Shown piece after piece: positions 30,733 through 43,000 of a DNA stretch of 64,000 nucleotides. The translations under genes were made by a program, and so were the position numbers. The stretch's first letter is position 1. Each line of letters begins with the position of its first letter. The stretch covers positions 230,301,943 through 230,365,942 of the forward strand of contig NC_084482.1 in assembly GCF_030035675.1 (NCBI RefSeq), in the 5' to 3' direction. This DNA is from Rhineura floridana. Its lineage: Eukaryota > Chordata > Lepidosauria > Squamata > Rhineuridae. The notes below the pieces were generated by a model. That model was not told where the DNA came from. It searched no databases and was given only the letters and a program-made list of their open reading frames with translations.

Positions 30733-30817
30733 ACCTTAATTGTAACAGAATAGGAAACTGGGGACCTTAATTCTAACAGAATACGACCTTAATGCTAACA
30801 GAACAGGAAACTGGGGA
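30733..30817. repeat. Short tandem repeat of about 31 bases
   Basis: Three copies of CGACCTTAATTGTAACAGAA, two of them followed by GGAAACTGGGG, start at about 30731, 30762 and 30784. The middle copy is shorter. Confidence 0.75.
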
Positions 30818-30959
30818 GGGCTGGCAGAATGGCAGTATTGGAAGAAGAGCCTCTCTGTTAAACTATCACAATTGAACCAAAGGACAAATGAGGAGTCATG
30901 AACAACTGGCCCATTTAGCGCACTCTCATCTCCTTAGGTCTGTTCCACCTACGAGGCGC

Positions 30960-31610
30960 CTCCATCTCCACCTGAAGGCCACGAAATTCATCATCATAAC
31001 CACAGATGTTCGAGGGATGCTCCGATCCGGCCCAACACAGCCAGCCCAGCTCAGGAGAGAGGCGCACGGGACGGGGCAGAGCTGCAGCCTCCGATCAGGA
31101 GGGTCTGCGGGGAAGGGCGCTTCAGGGGGTCCCCGCCCCTCCGCCCGATTTCATACCTTTGTCTCCAGGCTCCCCCCGCGCAACCGCGCTCGCCAGCATC
31201 GCTGCGCACGAAGAGGGGCTCCTCCGGTGCTCCCAGCATGCATTTCTCGCAGGGAGGCGGGGCGGGAAGGGGACGTCCCTCTTTTACGCTCTTTCCTTCC
31301 GCTCCGTCGTCCTTTCTTAACCCTTAAAGTGGCTGGAGCTCCTCGGCTGCTTCACAGGAGGGCGAGGGGAGGATGGGCAGTCTTCGCTTGCGCTGCGCTC
31401 TGCCGAGCTCCCAGCAGAGAGAGGCTTCTTAATGGGGGGGGGGGGCTGGGGAGTTCTCAGGCTTTGCTCTGGAGCGCCGACCCTGGGCAGTCGGCCAGCG
31501 CCTGGCTCTGCGCAGGTGAACCGTCCCTTGAGGCAGTGGCGTCACTAGGGTTGGTGTCACCCGGCGCAGTAACTCATGGTGTCACCCCCATGGACCTCCT
31601 CCCGTACAAG
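30960..31610 (-). repeat. GC-rich repeat, copy 2, with CAGTGGCG terminus
   Basis: The reverse complement of 30960-31380 is colinear with 1600-1960 (GTGAAGCAGCCGAGGAGCTC, CTGATCGGAGGCTGCAGCTC). At 31534-31610 the plus strand has CAGTGGCGTCACTAGGG, GGTGTCACCCGGCGCAG and CATGGACCTCCTCCCGTAC, as at 6 kb. The 242-codon open frame across it is a product of high GC content and is not conserved in the other copies. Confidence 0.55.
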
Positions 31611-31765
31611 GCATGATAGCATTCTTCAAGTACTTGAAAGGTGGGCTGGGATCGCTTCTCGATCGTCCCAGAGTGCAGGACACAGAATAATGGGCTCAAG
31701 TTGCAGGAAGCCAGATGCCGACTTATAAGGCCCTCCCAACTCTCTGCCATCCTATGATTCTATGA
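31611..31765 (+). repeat. CR1 LINE 3' fragment, internally deleted
   Basis: ATAGCATTCTTCAAGTACTT and ATAATGGGCTCAAGTTGCAG (C-terminal CR1 coding, NNGLKLQ) join directly to CTGCCATCCTATGATTCTAT, the 3' tip. The part between them, present at 43735-44070, is missing here. Confidence 0.75.
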
Positions 31766-31914
31766 AATTTACACCTTGGAAAGGGGACAGTTCCAAAAAC
31801 ATCCATTTCGTAAACAAAAGTCACAACTCATGTGCTAGAAGTAAACCATTTCTGACATACACTTTCATCCATTTTGGAAATACATGCTGTTCCCTGCAAC
31901 AGGACAGGAGAGGT

Positions 31915-32140
31915 CTGTGGTTCTCCAGATGTTGTCAGACCCCCAGCTCCCATGAGCCCCAGCCAGAATGGCCAATGGTCACAGAGGGCCCAAATCCGTC
32001 CCTGCCCAATAGCAAAGCGCCTCAGGCCCCCTTGGAAATTTATGCTGAAAGGCGCTCCTTTGTCCCTGCAGATATTCCTGGACTCCAACCCCTATTAGCC
32101 TCAGCAACCACAACCCATGGCTACGGATGATGGGAGGTTC
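31915..32140. mobile_element. Possible MITE with inverted ends
   Basis: CCAGATGTTGTCAGACCCCC, AGCTCCCATGAGCCCCAGCC on the left and GGACTCCAACCCCTATTAGC, GATGATGGGAG on the right resemble the two ends of a common squamate inverted-repeat element (core ACTACAACTCCCATCA). The copy is diverged. Confidence 0.4.
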
Positions 32141-32179
32141 CCCATAGCAGTCCCAAGGTTTAGATGCAGTCAGTTTCCT

Positions 32180-33690
32180 TGCAATTTCCACCCATTGCCT
32201 CTACTCCTGTCCTCTTGAGTGACAGAGGACATGCTCCATCTTCTACATCACAGCCCTTGAAGACAACTAACTGTCACATCTCCCTTTAACAGTCTCTTCT
32301 CCAGGCTACACATATTGAGATATTTCCATTGTTTCTCAACAGTTGCAAATAAGAGCAGGCCAGGTAGCTTCTTTAGTTAGTTGTCAATCCTGGCTAAGGT
32401 TGAGGATTAGTTCTGCATTCTAGTGTTTCTCAAACTACTCCTCATCTCTGGAAAGCCATACCTGAAATGCTCTTCTGATTTACAATATATGTCAGTCAAG
32501 AGATTCAGCAAGCTAGTCTTAATCATCATTTTCTGAAACATTTTCACAGAGAGGAATAAAACAACAGGCAATTGGCAAGTTCTTCACCACTGGATGACAG
32601 AATCTGGAAAAATGTCCAAGTCATTAATTACATGTGGGAAAATGAAATAAATGGGGAGGGGAGATGAATCTAAAACCTGTGCAATTGTTGCAACAAGAGC
32701 TGTTAAACAGAATGTAAATAGTCCTTCATAAATTAAAATCATAAACTGGCAATCATAGGGCTGTTAAAAAAATTAGATCTAACAGGAAAAGATTTACTTC
32801 ATCTGTCTTTTCCCGAACCCCTTTCCAAATTCTTCTGCCACCAACTTACATTGTTGTTGTTCGGTCATCGCACATGGAAATGCACTTCAGAAGAGTGAGA
32901 TGTTGTTTTATTAAGCAGTCTGAGCTCATGTGTATTAAAATCAATGTTGCTTCCAGCATAGACAGGAAGACTCCAGTTTTATTCCCCAAGTGGAGAAGAA
33001 TGTAGGGGTCCTGGCCCACCACTCTAACCACTACCCCACACCGTCTCTGTGCATCCTGCAGTCCACATCCCTTAGCTACCCCACTCTTATCTAGGATGAG
33101 ACAGGTACCCCCTCTTCTCGCCCCTTGCTTTTGTCCTCACCTTCGGCACACCACACTCCAGCAGAGCTCCCTGTCCAGCTAAGCTCCCTCCTAACAACCC
33201 CTTGACTCATAGACTGCCTTTCTACAGATGCACACCAGGCGGTTTGGAATTTTAAAAATACACTAAAAATGAACTATTTTTAAGAACACCAGAGAGGACT
33301 TTCTAGGGCCTTTGGTGCTGAGGAGCTAATTAGTGTGATGCAGCTTTGCTGTCTCTATGATCTGGTAAACTCCCTTGGGAAATGTTTATACCGACTGTGA
33401 AAATGAAAGCCGGGGAGCTGGCAACAAAATGTTGCAGTGTGAAGTGCTTCTCTTCCGGATGCTCCATTCCATCCCCTTTTCCCTGCCCCAAGCCTGTTCT
33501 GCAGCCACTGAGCACCCACAGTCCTCCTTGGGCTGGTGGGTGGGTAGGTGGGAACCTCTTTAAATCACCCACCCCAAAAATATTTTTGTACTTCTCCAAA
33601 CTTTGGGGTTTCCCTGAGCCTGCGAATATCTCCCTGTTGCGTGAGGATGGTGCCGCGCTCACCTCTGAGCATCGGGAACAGAGGGAGCCA
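32180..33690. other. 1.5 kb without recognised genes
   Basis: AT-rich to 32900, then mixed. Open frames of 110-114 codons at 33330-33726 lie on opposite strands over the same sequence and show no domain. No RNA gene was recognised. Confidence 0.45.
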
Positions 33691-33789
33691 CAAATATGGA
33701 GGCAGAGATGTCCGTATTCAGAGTGACAGATTCACCTTCGCCCGGATGCACAGTATTAAGTATCCATGGTTTCAAAGTTGGGCACTCAG

Positions 33790-33975
33790 CTTGGCTTGGT
33801 GACCTTGGGTCGGTTAGTCCCTCAGTCACTCTTTGTGTCTCTCAGGCTAACCTGCTCTGCGAGGTTGTTGTGAGGATAAAATGGGGGGGGAGCCGTTGGG
33901 AGAGAAGAACCTCGTGCATGTGATCCTGAGCTGCTTGGAAAGGAGAGTTGGATGCAACCTGCAATAAACAAAATG
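33790..33975 (+). repeat. SINE (Sauria-SINE related) 3' body
   Basis: TTGGTGACCTTGGGTCGGTT, CTCAGGCTAACCTGC, GAGGTTGTTGTGAGGATAAA and a 3' GCTGCTTGGAAAGG-type part match the body of the squamate tRNA-SINE also seen at 21145 and 45395. The tRNA-like head is not clear. Confidence 0.65.
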
Positions 33976-34049
33976 AATTGGTCGCCTTGGGCTTCCCCCC
34001 TGAGAGCCACAGGGCTGCGGGATCCTACACTCCCTCCCATAGAACTCAA

Positions 34050-34205
34050 CCCGACTGCATATCAGACAGGCGCCATCTCTTGTTATCTTTTCGGCACCAG
34101 CTGAAGACCTTCCTATTTCAACAAGCCTTTTGAATAGAGACTTTATGCCAGTCTGTCTCTGTGTTGGAATTGCCGTTTAAGATGTTTTTAGAGCTTTTCT
34201 CTTTT
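34050..34205 (+). repeat. L2 LINE 3' fragment
   Basis: It encodes LLSFRHQLKTFLFQQAF followed by a stop, then GTCTGTCTCTGTGTTGGAAT, the L2 3' UTR start also seen at 51290. It abuts the GC-rich repeat. Confidence 0.75.
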
Positions 34206-34209
34206 TTAA

Positions 34210-34735
34210 AAAAGGACGTTTTGGACGACGCTTGGCCACGCGGTGCGCGAGAGGCGATGATGGGGGCGGGAGGCGGGCGCGGGGCCAGGCGGGCAGCAGG
34301 GCGCACGTGGAGAAGGCAGCGGCTCCTCTGGCGACCTCTCGCCTTCCCCCGCACACCCGCTCTCCGCCCGCGCTCTCATCGGAGGAAGCCCTGGAGGGGA
34401 GGGTGGCCAAGGCGTCTGCTAGCCGCTGCAGCCGAGCAAGGACCAGCGCGCCTGGAGGGGAAGCAGGCCTGGGAACGCCGGCGCGCCTCCCTCGCCCCGA
34501 GCGACGGGGCAGGCGGCTCTGGGCGTCACCCCCCTCATGGTGCGCACTCCCCGCACCCTCGTAGTCGCCACTGGCTGTAGCTCCTCAGCTGGTTCGCACG
34601 GAGAGCGCGGGGAGGTGGGAAGCCCCTTTCTGGCCGGTGACCCTTCTCCATATTCCAAATAAAAATGCCAGGCATTTTTAAAAAAAGGCTTCGAGGGAAC
34701 CCTGCTTTCCTTTACCTGTTAGATTTCTCTGTGCA
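34210..34735 (-). repeat. GC-rich repeat, copy 3, with CAGTGGCG terminus
   Basis: The reverse complement of 34560-34735 matches 1490-1680 (GAGAAATCTAACAGGTAAAG, GGAGAAGGGTCACCGGC). The minus-strand CCAGTGGCGACTACGAGGG with GGTGACGCCC at 34520-34575 is a diverged copy of the CAGTGGCG terminus. The CpG-dense part to 34210 is open in many frames on both strands for composition reasons. Confidence 0.5.
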
Positions 34736-34739
34736 GGGA

Positions 34740-36490
34740 CTTTTTGTGCAGACTTGTATGGAGGAACATCCCCCTCTGCTACTTCCCTCCTGCAATCTGA
34801 AGTGACCGACTCCAGCCAGAGACAGATCTCCTGCCTAATGCCTTCCTTCTGGGACTCTCGTGTTACTGTGGTGAGCACCCACAGTGCACTCCTAAGACCT
34901 GCGAACATCCTGCAAGCAAATCAGGAGGAATGCTCCCTTGTGGTCGCATTACCTGCCCATGAAGACATCAGAACAAACGCTCAATAAAGAGATGAGCGGG
35001 TTGAATCCTGCTGCTTCCTAAGTGTGCTTGAAGATGGTACCTGAAAGCAGAATTCTCAGGAGTGTTTCTTATCCACACTTCACCAGGAGGTCCCGGGGTT
35101 ACCATTTCAAGAGGATAAAAGATTCCCCCAGCTAAGATACACAACAATACAGAACTCATTTATAGCTCATGAAATTGGAGCTCTTTGCATGGGTTCCGGT
35201 TGGCGCTGAAGGGGAGCAGGGCTGTCATGCCTTTAACAGCCGAGTGGCAGGTAGATATTAAACACAGTAAGCCTTTCCTAGTCCGGAACTAAAATTATGG
35301 GAAAGCTTCACGAGTTTGATATTGTATGTGTAAGGCATCTTGTTACTTGTGTGTGATCCCGATTGATCTTTGGGCTCTATCTGCAAAAGAGGGTGCACAT
35401 TTGCTCATGACGTAAAGGGGATGTATAGTGGTGTCATCATCTGTGAGTGCAGCAGAGGGTGTGATCCACATCCAGTGGACCATTCCCAGGAAATCCTCTT
35501 GGCAGTTTGGCACCCCGGTTACCCCAGGGAAAGGCTTAGGAGTGGTGGGAGGCCAGGCTTGAGGAAGGAATCCCGAGCGAGTGGGTAGTGGAGGAGACCA
35601 GCAGCAGACGACCTGCAAGGCTGAATCCCAGGAAGCCGGAAGCAGCTGTGCCAGAAGGGGCTTAGAGTTTGGAGGAGGTTGTGAGGAGAAGCAGAACCTG
35701 ATCCCTGATCCCTCATCCCCAATGTAAGAGATAAAACAAAGCACGCCTCTCATTCTGTCTGATCCAAGGCAAGGAGGAGCTGTGGGTGAGAATTCTCACG
35801 TGTAGCCCGCGCATGCAGTAATTCTCGCTTGGGCCCTTGGAGGGGCAACAGCAGAGTCCTCAACATCATGCGTGTTCTGGGCCCCATAAACCCTCTGTGT
35901 GGTGCTGCAAACCTGACCACGGGGGTTGTGGCACCGAAAGCACTCCTCGGTCAGCGTGTTGTGTTTTCTAGGGCTGCCCTTGCATACTTTATAATCAATA
36001 GCACACATCCCATTTAGGTTTTTAGAACAGTTTCTGTATTTTTTTATTTAAATACATATTTCTGGTCTAATAATGTAACGCCCGTTTAGATTTTACACAT
36101 GGGCAGTTTGATTTCCTATTTATTTTACTGACAGGTTTGTTTCCAGTTTAATAACTGGCATAGTTACTTATTTTGGTTTATTAAAAAAAGACATCATCTG
36201 TGCAAGACATCAGGTTTCCCAGTTGATTTCCTTTTTGCATTCCCAGTTCTATCTCTTCTTTCTAAAGTCATCCTAGACTTTTGACAAATGATTCCTCTTC
36301 TGGAAGATAAAAGGGTGCTCTGAAAAAGCCATTTGGCTCATAAGCGATTGTCACGTGACCTCTAGGAAAACATACCTGTGAAACATTAGGTTAGTCTTTC
36401 CAACTCTGAGAAAGATTTGAATCCTGGGCGATATGCACTTCAGGATCAAGGAGCTGTGGCCATAAAAAGAAAATCAATTCCATCAAAATA
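34740..36490. other. 1.75 kb without recognised genes
   Basis: Mixed sequence. Frames of 136 and 76 codons at 35343-35753 (minus) and 34678-34908 (minus) lack recognisable domains. 36000-36330 is AT-rich. No repeat ends that I can name. Confidence 0.4.
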
Positions 36491-36494
36491 TATT

Positions 36495-36590
36495 TATTAG
36501 TGATGTTCCAATGTGTTCCATGATATGCTGATCCATTGAGTGCAGGAGATGAGATGAAATCCCTGGCAACCTTGGCACTACACAGCCCCG
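36495..36590 (+). repeat. Short interspersed repeat, second copy of 20438-20530
   Basis: TTAGTGATGTTCCAATGTG to GAAATCCCTGGCAACCTTGG, colinear with 20438-20530. Confidence 0.5.
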
Positions 36591-36934
36591 AGAAGGGACT
36601 CCCCTTTTGCAAGAAGCTCCGCTTTTGTAAAAAGGGTCCTCCTTCCAGAGATGCAGGGGGGGCTCTGAACCAGGGGCCTTTTCATGCAGAGCAGGTGCTG
36701 CTGTCACTGAGCGAGGGCCCTGCAGACTCTCATTCCCACCCAACCCACTTGGCCCTCTCCCTCTGGGCTGCCCCACACCTTCCTCCAGACCTCCACGGTG
36801 CGCTAAAAGTGTAGAGTGTCATTTATCAATGGCAACACTCCTGACCCCTACCCAGCCTTATTTACAGCCATCAACCAGAGGCTTAGAGCCCCCCTTTACT
36901 TAGGAGCTGCCCTGAAGGAGAGAGGGTCCCTTTT

Positions 36935-37000
36935 GTTCCTGTTTCAGTCCTGGAAGGAACCTCAAAGGTCATCCAGTCCAACCCTCATAAAGTGCTGGGA
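36935..37000 (-). repeat. CR1 LINE 3' tip, diverged
   Basis: CCTGGAAGGAACCTCAAAGG and TCATCCAGTCCAACCC are the reverse complement of the GGTTGGACTGGATGACCT CR1 tip. Confidence 0.55.
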
Positions 37001-37298
37001 ATCTGCTGTGGTAGGGGGGATCCAGCCTGTGCCTAAAATCCGGTAAACAAAGGGAACCCACCCATGTCTGAGGCGGTCTCTGTTCCCTCCAGGCATGGAG
37101 CCAGCCTAACAGTTCAAGGGGGCACAAAGAAAAGAGGAGCCAGATTTTTTGTTAATTCTTTATTTTTTGGAAAAATATTTAGGGAGGCCTGAAAATTATT
37201 AGGGTGTCAGGGGGGCCCTGACCCCTCTGCCTATGGGTCTGATCCTCCCATCAAAGGATTCCTCTTGACCTCTCTCTGGGGAAGCCTTGAAGTTCCCC

Positions 37299-37308
37299 AG
37301 AACTCCTG
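37299..37308. repeat. Target-site duplication AGAACTCCTG, left copy
   Basis: Ten bases are repeated exactly at 43568-43577, immediately after the 3' end of the LINE, and so define both ends of the insertion. Confidence 0.85.
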
Positions 37309-37320
37309 GCTGATTGGGAT

Positions 37321-37331
37321 AAGATGGCGTC
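37321..37331 (+). promoter_or_regulatory. YY1-like site in the LINE 5' UTR
   Basis: AAGATGGCGTC lies at +13 to +23 of the element and fits the YY1 core AANATGGCG. In human L1 a YY1 site sits at almost the same distance from the 5' end and fixes the transcription start. The match of motif and position is seen; the function is inference. Confidence 0.45.
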
Positions 37332-37575
37332 TGGGTAAGACTCTCCAGCTACTTGCCTGCTTATAATTATATTCTATTTTACTTTTAAAGCTCTTTTTTT
37401 TTTAACTAACATACAAGGAAATTCACCAAGATATCTTTCAAGGATATCAGCAGCCAGTAGTAGCTTCATTAACTTATTTAAAACAACGATACTTTAAAAG
37501 GCGAACTTCGTTACAAGACATATTATCTTTTTTGGGCGTAATAACCATCCAACAAAGCTAAATACTAATGACAAC

Positions 37576-40015
37576 ATGGTACTAACAAGGAGTCTAAGGA
37601 AAGCCTTGGGTGATTCACCTCAGCTACCGAAGAAAAAACAAGGAAAAGAAAGTAAATAATAAGAACTTATCTCAAGGCATTTTGCCAACAGCACTCCAAC
37701 AAGCAGATTCTCTTCCTTTGGAATTAAAGAGACAAACTCATATCACCCAGTTTTGTGTTTCCTCCGGTAATGAAAATATATCAAAGGAAATCCCTGAAAA
37801 GACTCATACCAGCCACGACTGGTCAGTTAAATACATACCAGTCAATGTTTCCTATAAATCTACTTCCGATACAACTCCTAATCTAGCAGCAGAGTTAACA
37901 TCAGCGAATGGTATTGCCAGTGTGCGGTTGCCTTATCAAAACGAACTTGAACCTGAGATGACAAATTCGATTTCACACTGTGAGAATACATCTTTAGGGA
38001 CAGCAAATATAAACACCAATCCTGCTGAATATGGGCCTGATCATCTTGTGAAGACTTTACCTTCTACACCCAATGCAACTGGCTCTTCAAATTGTATAAA
38101 TATCTCTCGAGAACAAAAGGAAAATGGCTCAACCACAGACGGTTTGATGCTAGAACAACAGCCTGAGCCTGCAATCCTGCTCAAGGAGTCCTCTATTCAC
38201 CAAGGGATGATCAGTAATGATGCACTTAAAAACAATTTGCAACTAGAAGTCCACCATATTTATACCCAAACGGAAACAGACTGGAAAACAGATGCAATAA
38301 GCCCAACAATTATTGGTTGGCTCTTTATGCTAGCCTTCGATTTGGACTCTATGAAATCGTCATTAATTGAAACCAATCATCTATTAACATCGGTTCTAAG
38401 TATATTGGATACTAAACGTCAGTTTTCTCCAACCAACCAAAATTCCTCTTCTGCGTCTATATTACGCCACTCAGACATAACTCTGAAGGAAACCAATCCA
38501 ATGAAGACCAACCCCTTAATAAAGAAATCTACCATGGTAAAAAAGACAACAAAAAGGAACGCGGCTGATAAAAAACCAATCCAAAAAAAATCTAGTAATT
38601 TGAAAAACTGCAAAAATCGCCAAAGAGAAAAAATGAACTTTAAGAAATTATTTAATCTGCTAGATCAAGGTCCATCGGCTAATAAGCACTCTGGATTACA
38701 AAAAAGGGTAAGATAATCTCCCCGGGAAAAAGAGGAAAATCAACATACAATTGAGAAGACATCTAAAAAAAACCCCGGGATTCCAGATACAACAGCGACT
38801 TTGTTGAACTCTCCGCATAAGGATTCTTTTGATATATCCCTGACCTTTCAGAATGGTGCTCAAGAAGCCTTGGATAACTTTCAAGATCCATGGTCAGAAA
38901 TCTTGCAGAAACAACCTGTGCAACCACCTTCTAATAATAGTAATTGGTCAATAGTTTTGGAACCTCTACACTTAGTACTAGAAAATTACCCAAAACCGAC
39001 GGGTCTTTTAAGCCAATATGACCGTATCTTACACCTTTGTAATCTTTTAAACCCGACGGTAATGCTGTCTTCAACTGATGTTGTTCAAGTACAATACTTG
39101 TATTTTAATGGTTGTAATGCCCGGGCAATAGTCTACTTTTCTTCTTTCTCGGCTGTCCAAAAATTGCTTTCAGCTAGATCTGCTCTCTCTAATCTAAATA
39201 TTTATGTAAACAGACATTTTGTTAACAAAGCGCTACCGACGTCATTAATAACAAAAACTCCCAACCCTGAAACGCTAAAACAATCTCCCACGGAGTCGCT
39301 GACTAGTCATCCCCTCATAGTCATTGATATAGAACCGAGGGACCACACACAAATTTCTGTTCCACCTCAATTGCCCAAGGATAATAATATCATCTTTACT
39401 CCTGAAGAAATGGCATTATTAGATACTTTTGGAACATTATCAGAAACTGCCCAGAATGAGATACTACAAAGATTGGATAGTCTAAAAAATCATTTGCACA
39501 CAATATGGGAGCGAAATTTAGATTCCATTCAACTAGAAAGGGCAAATCCTGTATTACTTTTAGATCCACTCCCACAGAGGCCGAACCATATAAATTCTAG
39601 AGGGATATCTGGTTTGAGGGGAATGCAAAATGGTTCACACAAAGAGATAGATGTTCAGATTAATTACAACCAGATGAGTTTGGAGAAAGGCAAGATTGAA
39701 ACTCCATATCTCCTATTAGAAGAATATAATCAATGGGGAAATTCCCCATGCTATGAATTAGCTAAATATGCAAAAATCGATACACCAGGGCGCTGGGAAC
39801 GAATGCGCAAATTGGAGAAAGAGGAATTAGGGACGCCATTTAACAGCCCAGGATATAAGGAATTAAAAACTCTTCAAGTCAAACAGTTGAATGAAGCTAC
39901 AGCCAATCAATTGATTAATCATGAGAATTCCCCCAGGCAACCAAAACGAAACAATCCAACTTTTAATGGTTGCATAGCAAACATAGCCTCATTTGACGAG
40001 ATCACATTTACGTGA
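37576..40015 (+). CDS. LINE ORF1 protein, disrupted
   Basis: The likely start is ATG 37576 (MVLTRSLRKALGDSPQ...), which runs about 27 codons and then needs a one-base frame change near 37650 to join the long frame that follows. An in-frame TAA at 38714-38716 splits it (KKR-type codons on both sides, the same frame resuming at once). The protein would be about 810 residues. The first half is rich in Asn, Thr and Ser; a Lys-rich cluster (KKSTMVKKTTKRNAADKKPI) at about 38520-38580 could bind nucleic acid. A segment at about 39080-39230 (LYFNGCNARAIVYFSSFSAV) has the alternating pattern of an RRM-like fold, as in other LINE ORF1 proteins. ORF1 proteins coat the LINE RNA. The frame ends at TGA 40013-40015. 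Confidence 0.6.
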
Positions 40016-43000
40016 CAGACATCCTTGCTGTCATGGAATATCAATGGATGGACTAGTAAATGTGAGGATCCCGATTTTTTAATATTTCTAAGTAAATTTC
40101 ATATTATTTGCTTACAAGAAACATGGATTACCTCCACAAAGAAAGTGAATTTAACTGGTTACCACTCCTTTTCAATCAAGCCCAGCAATAAAATCAGCAG
40201 GCAGAGGTCGCCCTAAAGGGGGCCTTTTAACTCTGATCTCAATTAACTGCTCACTAGTGGTTAATAACTTACCAACTCCTCTTCCCCAATCAATCTTGGC
40301 ACTCAGGATAAACGGTATAGATGTCCAGGCTTTAATTTGTATAAATATTTACATTCCCCCCTTTCGAACATCAGATCTGGACGCTAAAAAAATATGGGAA
40401 GTGTTGGATGAGCTGCTTACCTATTTTGAGAAGCAATTCCCAAATGATAAGTTGCTCATGTGCGGCGATTTCAATGCCAGGATCGGGAACCCTTGGTTAC
40501 AAGATATAAATTCTACTAACTGGGCTCCTTCTTATCAACATGAATGTGACAATTGGAACTTAAAAGACCCCACTACAAACAAACAGGGCCTTCTACTTCG
40601 TGAATTAGTGGCATCGCACTCTCTAGAAATTTTAAATGGTTCAATAGTTGATGCTTCGGCTGGTTCCTTCACTTATTGGTCCTCTTTTGGTGCAAGTATA
40701 ATTGATTATATAATTGTTTCTAGATCTTTATTTTTGACCACAATTGAATTTAAAGTAACATGCAGATCAGAGAGTGACCATTTCCCACTGCAATTAAGTT
40801 TTATGCCCCTTTTGCCCAAAATATACTCAAATCCACAACAGACGCATGCTAGAACTCTGAAAAGAGTTCGCTCGTCTGAAAGAAAGGGGGAACAGATAGC
40901 AGCTACTTTAAGGAACAACTTTCTTGAATCTATTCGGCAACGAATACTAGAAGGTATTTTGGAACCGATTGTGGCCTTTCAAAATATTGTTCTATTGCTC
41001 AAACCCCTATTGACTCAGAAGGCAGTGGCAACAAATAGGAGATATGGCCCTCCCTCATGGTTTGACTGTGAATGTAGAACAGCTAAAAGAAATCTTAGAT
41101 CACAATTAAGGTCAACTCTCAGACATGATAAAGATGAAAAATATACCAGTTTATTTAAATCAATGAAGGCTGCATATAAAAAACTTTTGGGCCAAAAGAA
41201 ACTGGACTTTATTGTATATCGCTGGCAGAAGCTAGCCAAAGTGGTCCATGCGAATGATGAGCGCTCATTTTGGGATTTAGTTAAACAGGGGATGGGCTTT
41301 TCCACCCCAAAAAAAGCACAACAAATCCCGAGCCTGACTTGGTATAATCACTTCCACAATCTCTATTCTCTTTTACCATCTCTCCAGACTAACAACCTGG
41401 AAATGGAGATTGAAAATTTGCAGCAGTGGCCTCCGGTTTCCACCAAAGATATAAAATCGTTAATTCAAGCGTTGAAGAATGGGAAGGCCCCAGGCGAAGA
41501 TTTTTTGCCCCCTGAAATATTTAAATTAAGTCCAGATTGGTGGGTTCCTTTATTGGCACGTTTATTTTCTAGAATCAATGCTACTGGTGTCATCCCAGAT
41601 GGTTGGAGACGTACCATTATAGTTCCAATATATAAGAAAAATGATTCCGCTGATCCGACAAACTATCGTCCTATTAGTTTAATTGATGTAGTAGCCAAGT
41701 TATATAGCAAATTTCTTTGTCAAAAGCTAGAACAATGGGTGGAGGCAAATCAGTCGATTTCCCCTGAACAGATAGGGTTTCGAAAAGGGTCATCTTCGAC
41801 AGATCACTGCTTAACGTTATATTTTTTGGCTAAAATGAATATAACAGGACCTATAAGACATCTTTACGCGGCGTTTGTCGATTTGGCCGCAGCTTCTGAC
41901 TTAGTGGACTGAAACATTCTATGGTCCAAATTAGACAATCTGGGAATTGATCGATGTCTACTATTCCTTATAAAGGCTCTCTACACAGATAACATTGCTC
42001 AGGTCAAGGTAAATCTACAGGGTACCATGACGCCCCCGCTAGCGGTAGAGAGGGGGGTTAAGCAGCGATGCCCGCTAGCTCCCCTTTTATTTAATCTCTT
42101 TGTAAACAAAATAATTCTAGAACTATCCGATCACCAATATTTTCCTCCATCATTTGGACAAAGGAAAGTGTCTACATTATTTTATGCAGATGACATGGTT
42201 TTACTCTCCCTGGCCCCTATTGGCCTGAGAAAGATGCTAAAAAGACTGCAGGTACTCTGCGATGCAGATAGATTGAACATAAACTATAGGAAAACAAAGA
42301 TAATGGTCTTTGGTAAAAGACCTGTATATCATCGTTGGTCGGTGGATAATCATCAATTGGAACAATCTAGACTATTTAAATATCTGGGGGTGACCTTTTT
42401 GGACACCCTTTCTTGGAAATGTCACACCCAATTTATAAAACAATCAGCGACTAAAACGGTGGGGGCTATTCTAAAATTTTATCGCACTGAGGGGGGCAAT
42501 CTGATCTTACCAGCCCTAAAAATCTTTGAAGCGAAAGTAATCTCGCAGGTCTTATATGCGGCACCGATCTGGGGGTGGGAAGCTACAACAATCTCAGCTT
42601 TAGAGACCATCCAGACAAACTTCCTTAGGCGTTTGCTTTTCTTCCCCCTGGGACTCCTGCAGCCATGCTTCGGGTGGAAACTGGAGCTACTCCGCTATGT
42701 GCTCACATTCATTTAGCCCTCTTGAGATTTGTGAAGAATTTTACACCTACACAAGGCAAGGATCTACTAAACTCCTGTTTAGACCATCCCTTGTCAAATA
42801 AAATTTGGGTTAGTAGAATAGATGAACTATTACGTTATCATCTCACTACTCAACAATTTTATAATATGGGGACAAACAAAATGCTTAGAGAAGCAATTTT
42901 CAACCATTGTAAATACTTAGATCAACTTATCTTACTTAACACCCATGTAGCCCCATGGTTTTGGAGATTTAAAACCGACTCTACTTGTGCCCATTATCTT

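Noticed and set aside
30888-31616. 242-codon plus-strand frame
   Set aside because: It spans GC-rich transposon sequence and a CAGTGGCG terminus; the frame is not kept in the copies at 1.5 and 34.5 kb.
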